A stretch of 64,000 nt of DNA from Spirochaetia bacterium (GTDB lineage Bacteria; Spirochaetota; Spirochaetia; Treponematales; Rectinemataceae): positions 124,001-188,000 of the forward strand of contig JARKOY010000109.1 in assembly GCA_029975555.1 (NCBI GenBank), written 5' to 3'. Position numbers and translations under genes: made by a program. Shown in pieces: positions 33,133-42,089 of this stretch (the first letter of the stretch is position 1; every line of letters begins with the position of its first letter). The notes under the pieces are model-generated. The model was not told the origin of the DNA. It was given only the letters and a program-made list of their open reading frames with translations, and searched no databases.

Positions 33133-35520
33133 CTATGGCGCCGCTTCGCCAAGCCGAACAATGAGGCGGTCGATGGCCGCCTGCATCGATTCCATCTCGA
33201 TGCGGACGGAGCGGATGGCCTCATTGTCCTCGATGCGCCCCTGGACGGCAGTCTGCTCCGCCTCGTTGCGGAAGGTGGATTTGCGGAAAGGGTTCTCCCA
33301 ATCTTTTGCCCGAGATGCGTAGGCTCTCCGGGCGATCTCGGATGCGAGGTCCCGGGCCTTTGTGAGCTGTGCGACGAGGGCCGCTTTCGAGAGGGACGGC
33401 CAAGGTTGCGCAGGTCCTGTCCCACGGATGTTTTGGGGGAAACTTGCGGCGATCGCAGCGGCGCTTTCGGGGTCGAGGCTCAGGTAGCTCAGAATGCCCC
33501 AGGCAAACGCGCGCGCATCCTCTTCGTATTCCACGGAGGAGAGTTCGCGGTAAGCGGCGTGGACCTCTTCCCAGCGTTGCATATGGCCTTCCTCGATGCG
33601 CGCCAGAAGGCGTTCCAGCTTGGTATGACGCACCAAAAACCCTCCCAGATTTTCCCACTGCATCTCCATGGCATCCTCGCGTTCGTAACGTGCGCGCGCC
33701 TTTTCGAACAGGTTCGCAGACCCTACTTGATTCCTGCTCAAATCCTCGAGTCCGATCAAGAGCGTCTCGACGGCGAACCAGAGCAACATCTCTCGGTAGG
33801 AACGCCATGCCTTGCAAGGCTTTATAATCACCGCGGGCCGCGCGGAATTTTCAATCCCCTTGACCTGCACCTCGAAGGGCAGAGGATCGTGCGAAGTGGC
33901 GAGGATGTGGGCACCAAGCGTCTGGATTTTCTCTGCGCTTTGCTCGGGCCCTGCCCTGATTTCGTCCATCAGGGCGAAGGCCCGTTCGCCCACCACGCTG
34001 CGACTGGCCTCATCGTCGGCCGGCAATGCCGTCGCCACTTCGCCCGTCGCGCGCTCCAAAATTGCGAGGCCTTCGAATATCTCGGCCATCGTGTCGGGCG
34101 CGAAGGGCGAGTAGATGAACCGAATGCGTCGGTCGACCCTCTTGTCCCGGTCCTTGAACTTTTTTTCGTTGCGCATGAGCGCGTAGGTGTTCGAGTACCA
34201 CCACCACCCTGGCGCCAAAATCAACCTTCCTTCGGTTTCGTCGTTGTCCACAAGGCAGAAGGGAAATCGTATGTCGAGCTCGTGTTTGTAGTCGCTCTTG
34301 GAGAGCAGGCAGAACGAGGCGAAGCGCGACGAATGCTTGACCGATGTGCAGAGGCCCGGCCAAAACCCCCGGCCAGCCTCGATTTCGCCGTCGGGCGCCC
34401 GTGAATTGTGGTTCGAACCTATGGTCGCGCCCGCGGCCAGATTGGATTGGCCCTTGATGAGGCTTGCGATCAGAAAGCTCGTGTTGTGGTGCTGCTCGTG
34501 CGCGGGGAAAATGAGGTTGTTGAGAATTTCGCAGCATGAAACCGTACTGTTCTCTCCGAGCACCGAGTGGATGAGCCTCGCGCCGTATTTCAGCGCCGAA
34601 TTGTCGCACATGACGAAGCGCACTGCCTTGCAGCCATAGAATACGCGACAGCCGTAGCCGAGAATGCCGTTGACCAGCTCCACGCCTTCGCCGATCTGGG
34701 TGGGCGCCTCTGCGCTCGAATTGATGGTGAGATTTTTCAGCTTGTTCGAGCCTTTAATGTAGGCGCTTTCGCCGATATACGTGTCCTTTATGATGCGATT
34801 GTGCTTCAACACGCTGTTGCGGCCTATGACGCCGTATCTGCCGAGCCTGTGGTCGAACTGCGCATCGGTCATCCGCGCAAACTGCGCCATCAGGGCTTTC
34901 CTGTCGCGGAATTTGGCCCAGAGCCAGGCATCGCCAGGAAGCATGCCGTTGAAGGGGTAAATCCAGCGGCCGCCATTTTCGTTCATCACATCGAGCGTGA
35001 TCCGCACCGATTCGTCTTCGCTCTCCATGACAATGCCGTTGCCGAATTTTGCGTGGTTGGAGACTTGAATTTCCGCGTTGTTGATGAGAATGCAGTGGTC
35101 GTCGATGATGTAGTGGGAGAGGTAAGTGCAGTTCGATATCACGCAGTTGTCTCCGATGTCGCAGGCGATGACCTGCGAGTTGAAGATGCCTGCCTCCATC
35201 GAGATGTCGTGGTGCTCCAGCGTGACGTGTTCCAGGCGTGAGATGCGAATGAGCCCGAAGAAGAGATTGTTGCGCAGGAGTTCGGGGCAGAAGGGGTCTC
35301 TGACGAGCAGAAGCGACCAGTCGTTGCAGGTGTTGTTGTTTCTCACCAACACTTCTAGTTCGTGGGCGGACAAAGGCCGAAACGATGAGGGCTCTTTGCC
35401 CAGACTCCGCAGCTGTTCGTCGCGGATGCGGTACTCGTGTTCGCCCGTGCGGAGATACTCCGGCGGAATGAACCCCTCTCCGACCTTTGTTCTCATGGAA
35501 ATTCTGATCTCGTTTGCCAT
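33133..35520 (-). CDS. DUF4954 protein with left-handed beta-helix
   Basis: 795 residues from ATG at 35520. The N-terminal third carries hexapeptide-type repeats of a left-handed beta-helix (CVISNCTYLSHYIIDDHCIL, VIGRNSVLKHNRIIKDTYIG, YIKGSNKLKNLTI, GILGYGCRVFYGCKAVRFVM), the fold of acyl- and nucleotidyltransferases. The middle holds the conserved GATIGSNHNSRAPDGEIEAGRGFWPG. The C-terminal ~300 residues are helical. The biochemical role is unknown; a sugar-nucleotide or acyl transfer function is conceivable from the fold. A TTGCGC-17-CATACT promoter ends six bases before the start codon. Convergent with hutU, divergent from the gene at 35661. Confidence 0.85.
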   Translation of the reverse strand: MANEIRISMRTKVGEGFIPPEYLRTGEHEYRIRDEQLRSLGKEPSSFRPLSAHELEVLVRNNNTCNDWSLLLVRDPFCPELLRNNLFFGLIRISRLEHVTLEHHDISMEAGIFNSQVIACDIGDNCVISNCTYLSHYIIDDHCILINNAEIQVSNHAKFGNGIVMESEDESVRITLDVMNENGGRWIYPFNGMLPGDAWLWAKFRDRKALMAQFARMTDAQFDHRLGRYGVIGRNSVLKHNRIIKDTYIGESAYIKGSNKLKNLTINSSAEAPTQIGEGVELVNGILGYGCRVFYGCKAVRFVMCDNSALKYGARLIHSVLGENSTVSCCEILNNLIFPAHEQHHNTSFLIASLIKGQSNLAAGATIGSNHNSRAPDGEIEAGRGFWPGLCTSVKHSSRFASFCLLSKSDYKHELDIRFPFCLVDNDETEGRLILAPGWWWYSNTYALMRNEKKFKDRDKRVDRRIRFIYSPFAPDTMAEIFEGLAILERATGEVATALPADDEASRSVVGERAFALMDEIRAGPEQSAEKIQTLGAHILATSHDPLPFEVQVKGIENSARPAVIIKPCKAWRSYREMLLWFAVETLLIGLEDLSRNQVGSANLFEKARARYEREDAMEMQWENLGGFLVRHTKLERLLARIEEGHMQRWEEVHAAYRELSSVEYEEDARAFAWGILSYLSLDPESAAAIAASFPQNIRGTGPAQPWPSLSKAALVAQLTKARDLASEIARRAYASRAKDWENPFRKSTFRNEAEQTAVQGRIEDNEAIRSVRIEMESMQAAIDRLIVRLGEAAP

Positions 35521-35526
35521 ACCGCA

Positions 35527-35555
35527 AGTATGAAATATTCCTATGGGCCGCGCAA
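35527..35555 (-). promoter_or_regulatory. Predicted leaderless promoter of the DUF4954 gene
   Basis: Minus strand: TTGCGC (35555-35550), 17-base spacer, CATACT (35532-35527), then six bases and ATG at 35520. The start codon falls on +1 and no ribosome site is present. Confidence 0.55.
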
Positions 35556-35660
35556 CAGGTGGCCTCACAACAGCTTCGGCGGGAACCCCTTGACCATTTT
35601 CCGGCTTTTCGCCATGGTATTGACATGGATTTTGTCGATTCCGCCAGAGTGGATACTCTC

Positions 35661-36209
35661 ATGACCGAATCCGAGAAGAAGGTATTCGAACTTTTTGAAA
35701 CGATGGTGAAATCCACAGGGCAGGAACGATCAAAATCGGCCGTGGCGCTCGCCAATCTTCTCGGAAACCCCGGAGAGTTCAGTTTCTACATCGACTGCAC
35801 CGAAGACCAGCGCCTCATCCGGGTCTTCCACCTTCTGCGCGTATTCCGAGAAAACATGACGCTCCTCATCAACAAGACCTGGGCCGATGGGATGGAGCAC
35901 CTCATGCAGGAACAGCTGCTCGGCGATCTTGCCAGGTTCATCGAGGAATACCGAGATGGCCGCATCGTTTCGGCGTTCCGGTCCTTCGTGGGAATATCGA
36001 GGCAGATCCCTTCCCTGTTGTTTGGTTCGCTGGGCAAGGCGAATGATTTCCTCGAGTATGCGTTCCGCATCGACCCGAAGTTCGGCCTTTTCTTCTGGTA
36101 CATCGGCGAAATCGATCTTCAGCTCAGAAATATCGAGAACATTCCCGAACACCGCGAGCTCTTCGACCTCGAGGTGCTGATCGGAGCCTTCGTGCTCTCA
36201 TGTTTCTGA
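35661..36209 (+). CDS. Hypothetical soluble helical protein
   Basis: 182 residues from ATG at 35661 (MTESEKKVFELFETMVKSTG); the frame is open upstream but that part has low plausibility and overlaps the DUF4954 promoter. No signal peptide or membrane segment. It contains alternating acidic and hydrophobic helices (GFLFFWYIGEIDLQL-like near 150). No known family recognised. Neighbours: divergent from DUF4954, convergent with EF-G 25 bases away. The start codon is moderately certain; GAGTGG upstream is a weak ribosome site. Confidence 0.6.
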   Translation: MTESEKKVFELFETMVKSTGQERSKSAVALANLLGNPGEFSFYIDCTEDQRLIRVFHLLRVFRENMTLLINKTWADGMEHLMQEQLLGDLARFIEEYRDGRIVSAFRSFVGISRQIPSLLFGSLGKANDFLEYAFRIDPKFGLFFWYIGEIDLQLRNIENIPEHRELFDLEVLIGAFVLSCF

Positions 36210-36234
36210 GTGCACCTTCAGACTAAAGGCCACA

Positions 36235-38259
36235 CTAACCGCGCTTCGGCTCGAAGTGGCTGAATTCCATGCTGAATGAGGCCCGTCCCTGGCTCACCGA
36301 CCGCAGACTCGTGGTAAAACCGAACATCGTGGCGAGGGGCGCTTGAGCGTGGATGACTTCTGAGACACTCTTCGTCTCCGAGCCCTGGATGAGCCCGCCC
36401 CGCTGAGACACCAGACTCATCACGTCGCCCACGAACTCCTTCGGCGCCAGGATGTCCACCTTCATGATCGGCTCCAGCAGCACAGGCCCTGCGGCCCTGC
36501 ACGCGGCGTCGTAGGCCATGTTGGCGCAGGCCTCAAAGGCGAAGGCGGTCGATGAGAGCTCGCTGTAGTCGATGTCGACGAGGGACACGCCTATGTCGAC
36601 CGCAGGGTAGCCGTACTGGATGCCCGACGAGAATGCCGACACGATGCCGCGCTCGATGGCCTCGAATATCTCTTCAGGGACATCGTGTGCGCGCAGGGCC
36701 TTTTTGTATTGATTGCCCGAGCCGCGGGGCAGCGGCTCGACCTCGATGGTGAGGCCTGCGGTATTCTCCTTGCCGGCGATGACTTTGTGAAACTTCTCGG
36801 TGTGCCTGACCTTCGTGCTGATCGACTCGCGGTAGGTGACCTGTGGGTTGCCGATTTTTGCCTGGACCTTAAATTCGCGGACGACTCGTGTCACGAGGAC
36901 GTCGAGGTGCAGCTCTCCCATGCCGCGGATGATGATCTGGCCCGTCTCTTCGTCCTCGTGGACGGCGAAGGTTGGGTCCTCGCGCGCCAGAATTTCGAGC
37001 GCTTCCTTCAGCTTGTCGCGGTCTGAAAGGGTCTTTGGCTCGATCGCCACGGAGATGACCGGCTCGGGGAAGTGCATCTTTTCGAGGAGAACAGGGTATC
37101 CCTCCGTACCGAGCGTATCGCCGGTCTGGGCGAGTTTGAGCCCCACGAACACAGCGATGTCCCCTGCGCTCACCGAGTCGATGGGCTCGCTCTTGTTCGC
37201 GTGCATGCGCAGAAGCCTCGTGACGCGCTCGCGCTTTTTCTTGGATGTGTTATAGACCGTCGAGGCGCTGTGGAGGGACCCTGAATACATGCGGACATAA
37301 CAGAGGGCACCCGCTTCGCGATCGTACTGGACCTTGAATACAAGCCCAAGAGGATAGCCGTTCGTCTGACAGGGAATTTCTACGTCCTCTTCTTTTTTTG
37401 TATGAAAGGCCCTGATTGCCCCCACTTCGTCGGGTGCCGGCAAATAGTCCACGATTGCGTCGAGGAGAGGTTGGACGCCCATATTCCTGCGCGAGGCCCC
37501 TGCAAAGACCGGCACGAGATGCCGCGCGATACAGGCTTTCCGGATTTCAGCCCTGAGCGTCTCTTTGGGAATAGGAGAGCCTTCGAGGTAGAGACTGGTG
37601 ATGATGTCGGACTGGGCAGAGACGGCATCGATGAGGTTTTCGTGCCAGCGGCGGGCCGTCTCCATTCTCTCGTCTGCCACGGGAGACTTCGTCATCTCCG
37701 AGCCATCTTCATTCCAGCGGATTTCTTCCATGTCGATGAGGTCGATGACGCCTTCGAAGGTGTTTTCCCTGCCTATGGGGATATTGAGCGGCACCGGGTT
37801 CGCGCCCAGTTTGACGCGCATGTCCTGCAGCACAGCCTCGAAGTCGGCTCCGAGTCTGTCCATCTTGTTGACATAGGCGATCCGCGGCACATGGTATCGG
37901 TCCGCCTGGTGCCATACAGTCTCGGACTGAGGCTCCACGCCGCCTACGGCGCAGAACACCGCAATCGCTCCGTCGAGCACGCGGAGGGAGCGCTCGACTT
38001 CTGCGGTAAAGTCGACGTGGCCCGGCGTATCGATGATGTTGATCTGGTGGTTTCGCCAGAAGGTGGTCGTCGCCGCGCTCTGGATGGTGATGCCCCGTTC
38101 CTGCTCCTGGTCCATCCAGTCCATCGTCGCCTCGCCGTCGTCGACTTCGCCGATTTTATACGTCTTTCCGGAATAATACAGGATGCGCTCGGTCGTGGTC
38201 GTCTTGCCGGCGTCGATGTGCGCCATGATGCCGATATTGCGTATTCTTTCCAAACTCAT
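36235..38259 (-). CDS. fusA: Translation elongation factor G
   Basis: 674 residues; GGAG precedes ATG 38259. GTPase that moves tRNA and mRNA through the ribosome. G1 [19 protein letters not shown], switch [21 protein letters not shown]3 [17 protein letters not shown]4 [12 protein letters not shown]. Domain IV (about 465-590, [41 protein letters not shown]) and domain V follow. At 674 residues it is about 20 shorter than the usual 690-700. The gene stands alone, away from any ribosomal-protein operon, so it could be one of the paralogous EF-Gs spirochaetes often carry. Confidence 0.92.
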   Translation of the reverse strand: MSLERIRNIGIMAHIDAGKTTTTERILYYSGKTYKIGEVDDGEATMDWMDQEQERGITIQSAATTTFWRNHQINIIDTPGHVDFTAEVERSLRVLDGAIAVFCAVGGVEPQSETVWHQADRYHVPRIAYVNKMDRLGADFEAVLQDMRVKLGANPVPLNIPIGRENTFEGVIDLIDMEEIRWNEDGSEMTKSPVADERMETARRWHENLIDAVSAQSDIITSLYLEGSPIPKETLRAEIRKACIARHLVPVFAGASRRNMGVQPLLDAIVDYLPAPDEVGAIRAFHTKKEEDVEIPCQTNGYPLGLVFKVQYDREAGALCYVRMYSGSLHSASTVYNTSKKKRERVTRLLRMHANKSEPIDSVSAGDIAVFVGLKLAQTGDTLGTEGYPVLLEKMHFPEPVISVAIEPKTLSDRDKLKEALEILAREDPTFAVHEDEETGQIIIRGMGELHLDVLVTRVVREFKVQAKIGNPQVTYRESISTKVRHTEKFHKVIAGKENTAGLTIEVEPLPRGSGNQYKKALRAHDVPEEIFEAIERGIVSAFSSGIQYGYPAVDIGVSLVDIDYSELSSTAFAFEACANMAYDAACRAAGPVLLEPIMKVDILAPKEFVGDVMSLVSQRGGLIQGSETKSVSEVIHAQAPLATMFGFTTSLRSVSQGRASFSMEFSHFEPKRG

Positions 38260-38332
38260 TGATTGCTCCGAAGTACATGCAAGGATTGAAAATCCTTAAA
38301 AAGGAGGCGTGCCCTGAGATCGGGCCTTAAAA

Positions 38333-38361
38333 AATATATAGGAAAAACGTATAAAATACAA
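38333..38361 (-). promoter_or_regulatory. Promoter of fusA
   Basis: Minus strand TTGTAT (4/6, 38361-38356), 17-base spacer, TATATT (5/6, 38338-38333). The leader of about 66 bases contains AAGGATT-TTC-AATCCTT, a short perfect hairpin (38281-38297). Confidence 0.6.
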
Positions 38362-38508
38362 CACAAGAGGCAAGCCCCCGCAGACAGGGGCGAGGGCGCC
38401 ATGGACGCACCGTGCCTCGACATGGCGCCGCACGCGGGATACGAGCACGCAGTACATACGCACCCTATCTCCTTGCACAGAAGCGCCATTCGAGCATATA
38501 AGGATACT

Positions 38509-40569
38509 GTGAAAAGGATTGAATTACTTGCGCCCGCCGGTTCTCCTGAGGCCTTCGATGCGGCGATCGGAGAAGGTGCCGACGCCGTCTACCTAGGTCT
38601 GCGCTCTTTCAATGCGCGCATGCGCACGACGAATTTCGCGTTCAACCAGTTCGAGGCCGCAGTCTACGCCTGTCACGAGCGTGGGCGCAGGGTCTATGTC
38701 ACCGTCAACACCGTATTCGAGGATCGCGAAGCGGATCGACTCTACCAGCTGCTCGAGTACCTCGCGTCTATAGGTCCCGACGGCGTCATTGTCCAGGATG
38801 CAGGCGTCGCCAAGATGGTCCGCGATTATTTTCCTTCGCTCCCGCTGCACGGCTCCACCCAGATGAATGTCGCCTCGGCGGCGGGATGCAATCAGTTGTC
38901 GCGGGCCGGATTCAAGAGGGCGGTCCTCGCCCGCGAACTTTCGCTGCAGGAAATTGCACAGATACGTCAGTATACGAGTCTGGAACTCGAGGTCTTCGTG
39001 CACGGGGCGCTCTGTGTGAGCGCCTCGGGGCTCTGTCTGTTCTCGAGCTACCTTGGCGGGAAGAGCGCGAATCGGGGCATGTGTACGCAGGCATGCAGGC
39101 GCCTCTACGAGGGCGAGACGGGGCAGGGCTATTATTTTTCTCCCGACGATCTGCAGCTGATCGAATATCTGCCTGCGCTCATCGACGCCGGTGTCAACGC
39201 CTTCAAGATCGAAGGCCGAATGAAGTCGGCCGAATATGTCGGTACGGTCGTCTCGGCATACCGCTACCTGATAGACAACTGCGAGATAGACCGGGAGCGG
39301 GCGGTCCTCAAGGCCAAGGCCATGCTCCAGGCCGATTTTGCCCGACGCAAAACGAGCTTTTACATCACTGGCTCGGCGGACGACTACATCCATCCCGACC
39401 AATCCGGGGGCACGGGCATTCTCCTCGGCAGGATCCGCGATGCCCGGACCATCGATGGCAGACGCTGGGCCCTCATGAACACCTACGAGGGCCTCACTGA
39501 GCGCGATTCCGTGCGCATCCACCGCAGGGACGACTCGGGTCGCATCACCACCAAAATTCAGGCCATACAGTACGGCGTGGACGGCATGCTGCTCCAGCTC
39601 GACGGCGAGTGGCGCCAGAACGATGAGGTGTATCTCATCCAGACCGCCAGCATGACGCGGCGGTACAGGTCGATTCTTCCCAAGAATCTCGACCGCTTCC
39701 ACAAGTTTCCGAGCACCCACCGCGCACCGAGGCCTCTATTGCCGCATCTGGACGGCAAAAAGCTCGATGCGGCATTCGAGCCCGGCACTTATGTCCTTGC
39801 AGGGAGAGTCGCCGATCTGCACGCGGTCCTCACGTTCCGGCCCAAAAAGGCCATGATCCTCTTCAATAAGCTCAATGCCGAAACCATGCGCCGCGAGGAA
39901 AGAAACCTTCCCTTTAAACGCGACAGGCTCATCCTCTGGCTCGATCCGTACTTTGCCGAGTCCGATGCGACCTGGCTTCAGACCGAACTCGAATACTGGA
40001 TAGACAAGGGCGTCTGTCTCGTCGTCGTCAACAACCAGGCACATTTTACGCTGCTCCGCGGAAAGGACGTGACGCTGATCGCAGGCCCCTGGCTCTACAC
40101 CTTCAACCCCTGGGCGATTTGGTATTATCTCGAACAGGGGGCCAAGGCCTTCATTCCGCCGTATGAGATTTCGCGGCAGACACTCTATCGGCTCACCGAA
40201 CATCTGCCCGCGCAATTTTTTGTTCCCATCGTGTTCGCGTACCCCGATTTGTTTAGGATCAGGGCCGATCTGTCGCGCGTCTACGGGCAGTCGCATTTTT
40301 TGGACCGCGAGGGCAACTCCTTTACGCTCGTAGGGAGGCGAGATTATTCGACGGTGATCCCCGACAAGCCCTTCTCGCTCATCGACCTTGTGCCGAACCT
40401 CAAAAAACAAGGGTTCTCGCGCTTTGTCCTCGATCTTTCGAACGCCGAACCGGCCCGCGGGCTCTATCGGGACATTGCCCGCGCGGTCGACCAGGGTAAA
40501 CCCCTCAGCAACACCTCGCGTTTTAACTGGAAGGACGGCTTCTGGAACGAAGAGACAGCGCAGCGATGA
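38509..40569 (+). CDS. Peptidase U32 family protein (RlhA/YdcP-like)
   Basis: 686 residues from GTG at 38509, preceded by AAGGA; the frame is open 36 codons further but without a ribosome site. The U32 signature EVFVHGALCVSASGLCLFSSYLGG (about 161-184) and the downstream Cys pair NRGMCTQACRRLY are present. So are ELLAPAGSPEAFDAAIGEGADAVYLGL at the start and FKIEGRMKSAEYVG near 237-250. Family members of this length, with the extended C-terminus, include the enzyme that hydroxylates 23S rRNA C2501. RNA hydroxylation is therefore more likely than proteolysis, by family knowledge only. Confidence 0.88.
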   Translation: MKRIELLAPAGSPEAFDAAIGEGADAVYLGLRSFNARMRTTNFAFNQFEAAVYACHERGRRVYVTVNTVFEDREADRLYQLLEYLASIGPDGVIVQDAGVAKMVRDYFPSLPLHGSTQMNVASAAGCNQLSRAGFKRAVLARELSLQEIAQIRQYTSLELEVFVHGALCVSASGLCLFSSYLGGKSANRGMCTQACRRLYEGETGQGYYFSPDDLQLIEYLPALIDAGVNAFKIEGRMKSAEYVGTVVSAYRYLIDNCEIDRERAVLKAKAMLQADFARRKTSFYITGSADDYIHPDQSGGTGILLGRIRDARTIDGRRWALMNTYEGLTERDSVRIHRRDDSGRITTKIQAIQYGVDGMLLQLDGEWRQNDEVYLIQTASMTRRYRSILPKNLDRFHKFPSTHRAPRPLLPHLDGKKLDAAFEPGTYVLAGRVADLHAVLTFRPKKAMILFNKLNAETMRREERNLPFKRDRLILWLDPYFAESDATWLQTELEYWIDKGVCLVVVNNQAHFTLLRGKDVTLIAGPWLYTFNPWAIWYYLEQGAKAFIPPYEISRQTLYRLTEHLPAQFFVPIVFAYPDLFRIRADLSRVYGQSHFLDREGNSFTLVGRRDYSTVIPDKPFSLIDLVPNLKKQGFSRFVLDLSNAEPARGLYRDIARAVDQGKPLSNTSRFNWKDGFWNEETAQR

Positions 40570-40593
40570 CGCTGCACAATGTGTGCATATTTC

Positions 40594-40622
40594 TTGACGG
40601 CTGGTCCGCCTGCGTATACAGT
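40594..40622 (+). promoter_or_regulatory. Promoter of the IclR regulator gene
   Basis: TTGACG (5/6) at 40594-40599, 17-base spacer, TACAGT (4/6) at 40617-40622. The start is near 40629, inside the palindrome described next. Confidence 0.55.
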
Positions 40623-40625
40623 TGT

Positions 40626-40648
40626 AAAATGAAATATCGTTTCATTTT
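40626..40648. promoter_or_regulatory. Palindromic operator, probable IclR autoregulation site
   Basis: Perfect 9-bp inverted repeat AAAATGAAA-TATCG-TTTCATTTT covering the predicted transcription start, well placed to repress the gene. Confidence 0.65.
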
Positions 40649-40714
40649 ATGCTCTTGTACAGTAAAGAACCGTGGACGTGAGGACGCTGTGCAATGCATC
40701 AGGAGTAAAAGATC

Positions 40715-41497
40715 ATGAGTGAATCAGCCGGTAAGGCCCTGGATATTCTGTTTTACCTCGCAAACGTCGGGGAAGGCGTTTCTCTTGCAAGGCTTTCCAA
40801 AGAGACGGGAATGAACAAGGCGACAGCCCTTCGCTACCTGAATGTGCTCGAATCGAGGGGTGTGGTGGAACGTTGCATGGCCGGGTGGACCCTGGGCCTT
40901 TCGCTCTTCGAACTGGGCAGCAAGGTGCCCGTCCGCCAGCTTGTTGCGGAGAAGGTCCGTCCCATCATCGAAAGGCTTGCCCGCGAAACCGGTGAGTCTG
41001 TAAACCTCGCCTACCTTGCCGGCGATACTGCGATCTATCTCGATCGTGCAGAGGCGAACCGCAGCCTGCGCATGCGCTCGATGCCAGGGGACAGGCTGCC
41101 GCTCTATTGCACCGGCGTGGGGAAGGCCATTCTCTCCCAGCTCAGCGAAGAGAGAATCCGCGCCATTCTTGGGCCAGGACCTTTGGTGAAGATCACTGAA
41201 TCTACGTACACCGATCCTGAGGACATCATTGCCGAGGCAAACCGGGCCCGCGAATTGGGGTATGGCGTCGACAGGGAGGAGTTCGAAGTGGGCCTCACGT
41301 GCTACGCGATGCCCCTCAGGCTGCCCGGATCTGACTTCGTCGGCGCGATAAGCATTTCTGGCCCCACCGCCCGCATGAAGAATCCTGAGGTGCGCGATCG
41401 TTTTCTTGCGCTCCTCTCACAGGCGGTTCGAGACTCCACGGATGTCCTCTCTTCTTCCCATCATTTTGAGACTACGTTCAAGAAGCCAGAGGGCTGA
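40715..41497 (+). CDS. IclR-family transcriptional regulator
   Basis: 260 residues. An N-terminal winged helix-turn-helix (GKALDILFYLANVGEGVSLARLSKETGMNKATALRYLNVLES, about 6-48) precedes a small-molecule-binding GAF-like domain. The latter has the family landmarks RMRSMPGDRLPLYCTGVGKAIL (near 111-132) and RARELGYGVDREEFEVGLTCYAMPL (near 178-202). IclR regulators sense organic or aromatic acids. The gene controls at least itself, through the palindrome at 40626-40648. No obvious catabolic operon adjoins; the nearby genes at 38.5 and 41.5 kb are housekeeping, so the target regulon is elsewhere. GGAG precedes the start. Confidence 0.93.
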   Translation: MSESAGKALDILFYLANVGEGVSLARLSKETGMNKATALRYLNVLESRGVVERCMAGWTLGLSLFELGSKVPVRQLVAEKVRPIIERLARETGESVNLAYLAGDTAIYLDRAEANRSLRMRSMPGDRLPLYCTGVGKAILSQLSEERIRAILGPGPLVKITESTYTDPEDIIAEANRARELGYGVDREEFEVGLTCYAMPLRLPGSDFVGAISISGPTARMKNPEVRDRFLALLSQAVRDSTDVLSSSHHFETTFKKPEG

Positions 41498-41550
41498 GAT
41501 CCTTCGCCCTCTGGCGCGGAAGGCGTCCGGGACACGCCGCAGATGCGGTG

Positions 41551-41964
41551 TTAGAACACCGCCGCACTCTCTTCGTTTTGTGGAGACGCTTCGCTTCCCT
41601 CGTCGAGCTTCGATGGAGCGTCGCGAGTTGCCTTGTTCAAGGGCTTGAACTCGACGTGCTCGGCGACGATTTTCACCCGTGCGTGCGTTTTCCCCTCGGT
41701 ATCGGTCCAGCGATCTTGCTTCAGCCTGCCGACCACTCTGACGCCGCGCCCTTTCTTGAGGTTCTGGGCGCACGCCGCACCGAGCCTCGCCCACGCCTCG
41801 ATGTCGAAATATGAGACTTCGTTTTCATACTTCTGATCTCCGACCTTGTAGGTGCGATTTGTGGCAAGCGTAAAATCGCAGACCTGGTTTCCGGACGGCG
41901 TCGATCGGATGTTCGGGTCCCGCACCAGATTCCCTTCCACCAAAATGCTGTTCAAGTGATTCAT
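41551..41964 (-). CDS. ssb: Single-stranded DNA-binding protein
   Basis: 137 residues from ATG at 41964, five bases after AAGGAGG; longer open frame upstream ignored. OB-fold: MNHLNSILVEGNLVRDPNIRSTPSGNQVCDFTLATNRTY, YFDIEAWARLGAACAQNLKKGRGVRVVGRLKQDRW, ending near residue 110. The tail is short and ends ESAAVF, not the acidic DDDIPF-type tip that recruits partner proteins. It may be a secondary SSB or use an altered tip. Its stop codon lies inside a perfect hairpin GCGGTGTT-AG-AACACCGC (41545-41562). Divergent from purB. Confidence 0.9.
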   Translation of the reverse strand: MNHLNSILVEGNLVRDPNIRSTPSGNQVCDFTLATNRTYKVGDQKYENEVSYFDIEAWARLGAACAQNLKKGRGVRVVGRLKQDRWTDTEGKTHARVKIVAEHVEFKPLNKATRDAPSKLDEGSEASPQNEESAAVF

Positions 41965-42074
41965 ACGACCTCCTTGGGCTGTTGTGTGCGCTGCTGTCGC
42001 GGCCGCGTCCTTGAGCGCTCGCATGAGTAATTCGCCTGGAATCTTCATTTCTGATTCAATTTTGGGACTATAGA

Positions 42075-42083
42075 TGGTATTAT
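42075..42083 (+). promoter_or_regulatory. Predicted leaderless promoter of purB
   Basis: Extended -10 TGG-TATTAT at 42075-42083; six bases later is ATG 42090, so +1 coincides with the start codon. No ribosome site exists between them. The -35 at 17 bases is poor (TTCAAT). Confidence 0.55.
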
Positions 42084-42089
42084 GTACGC

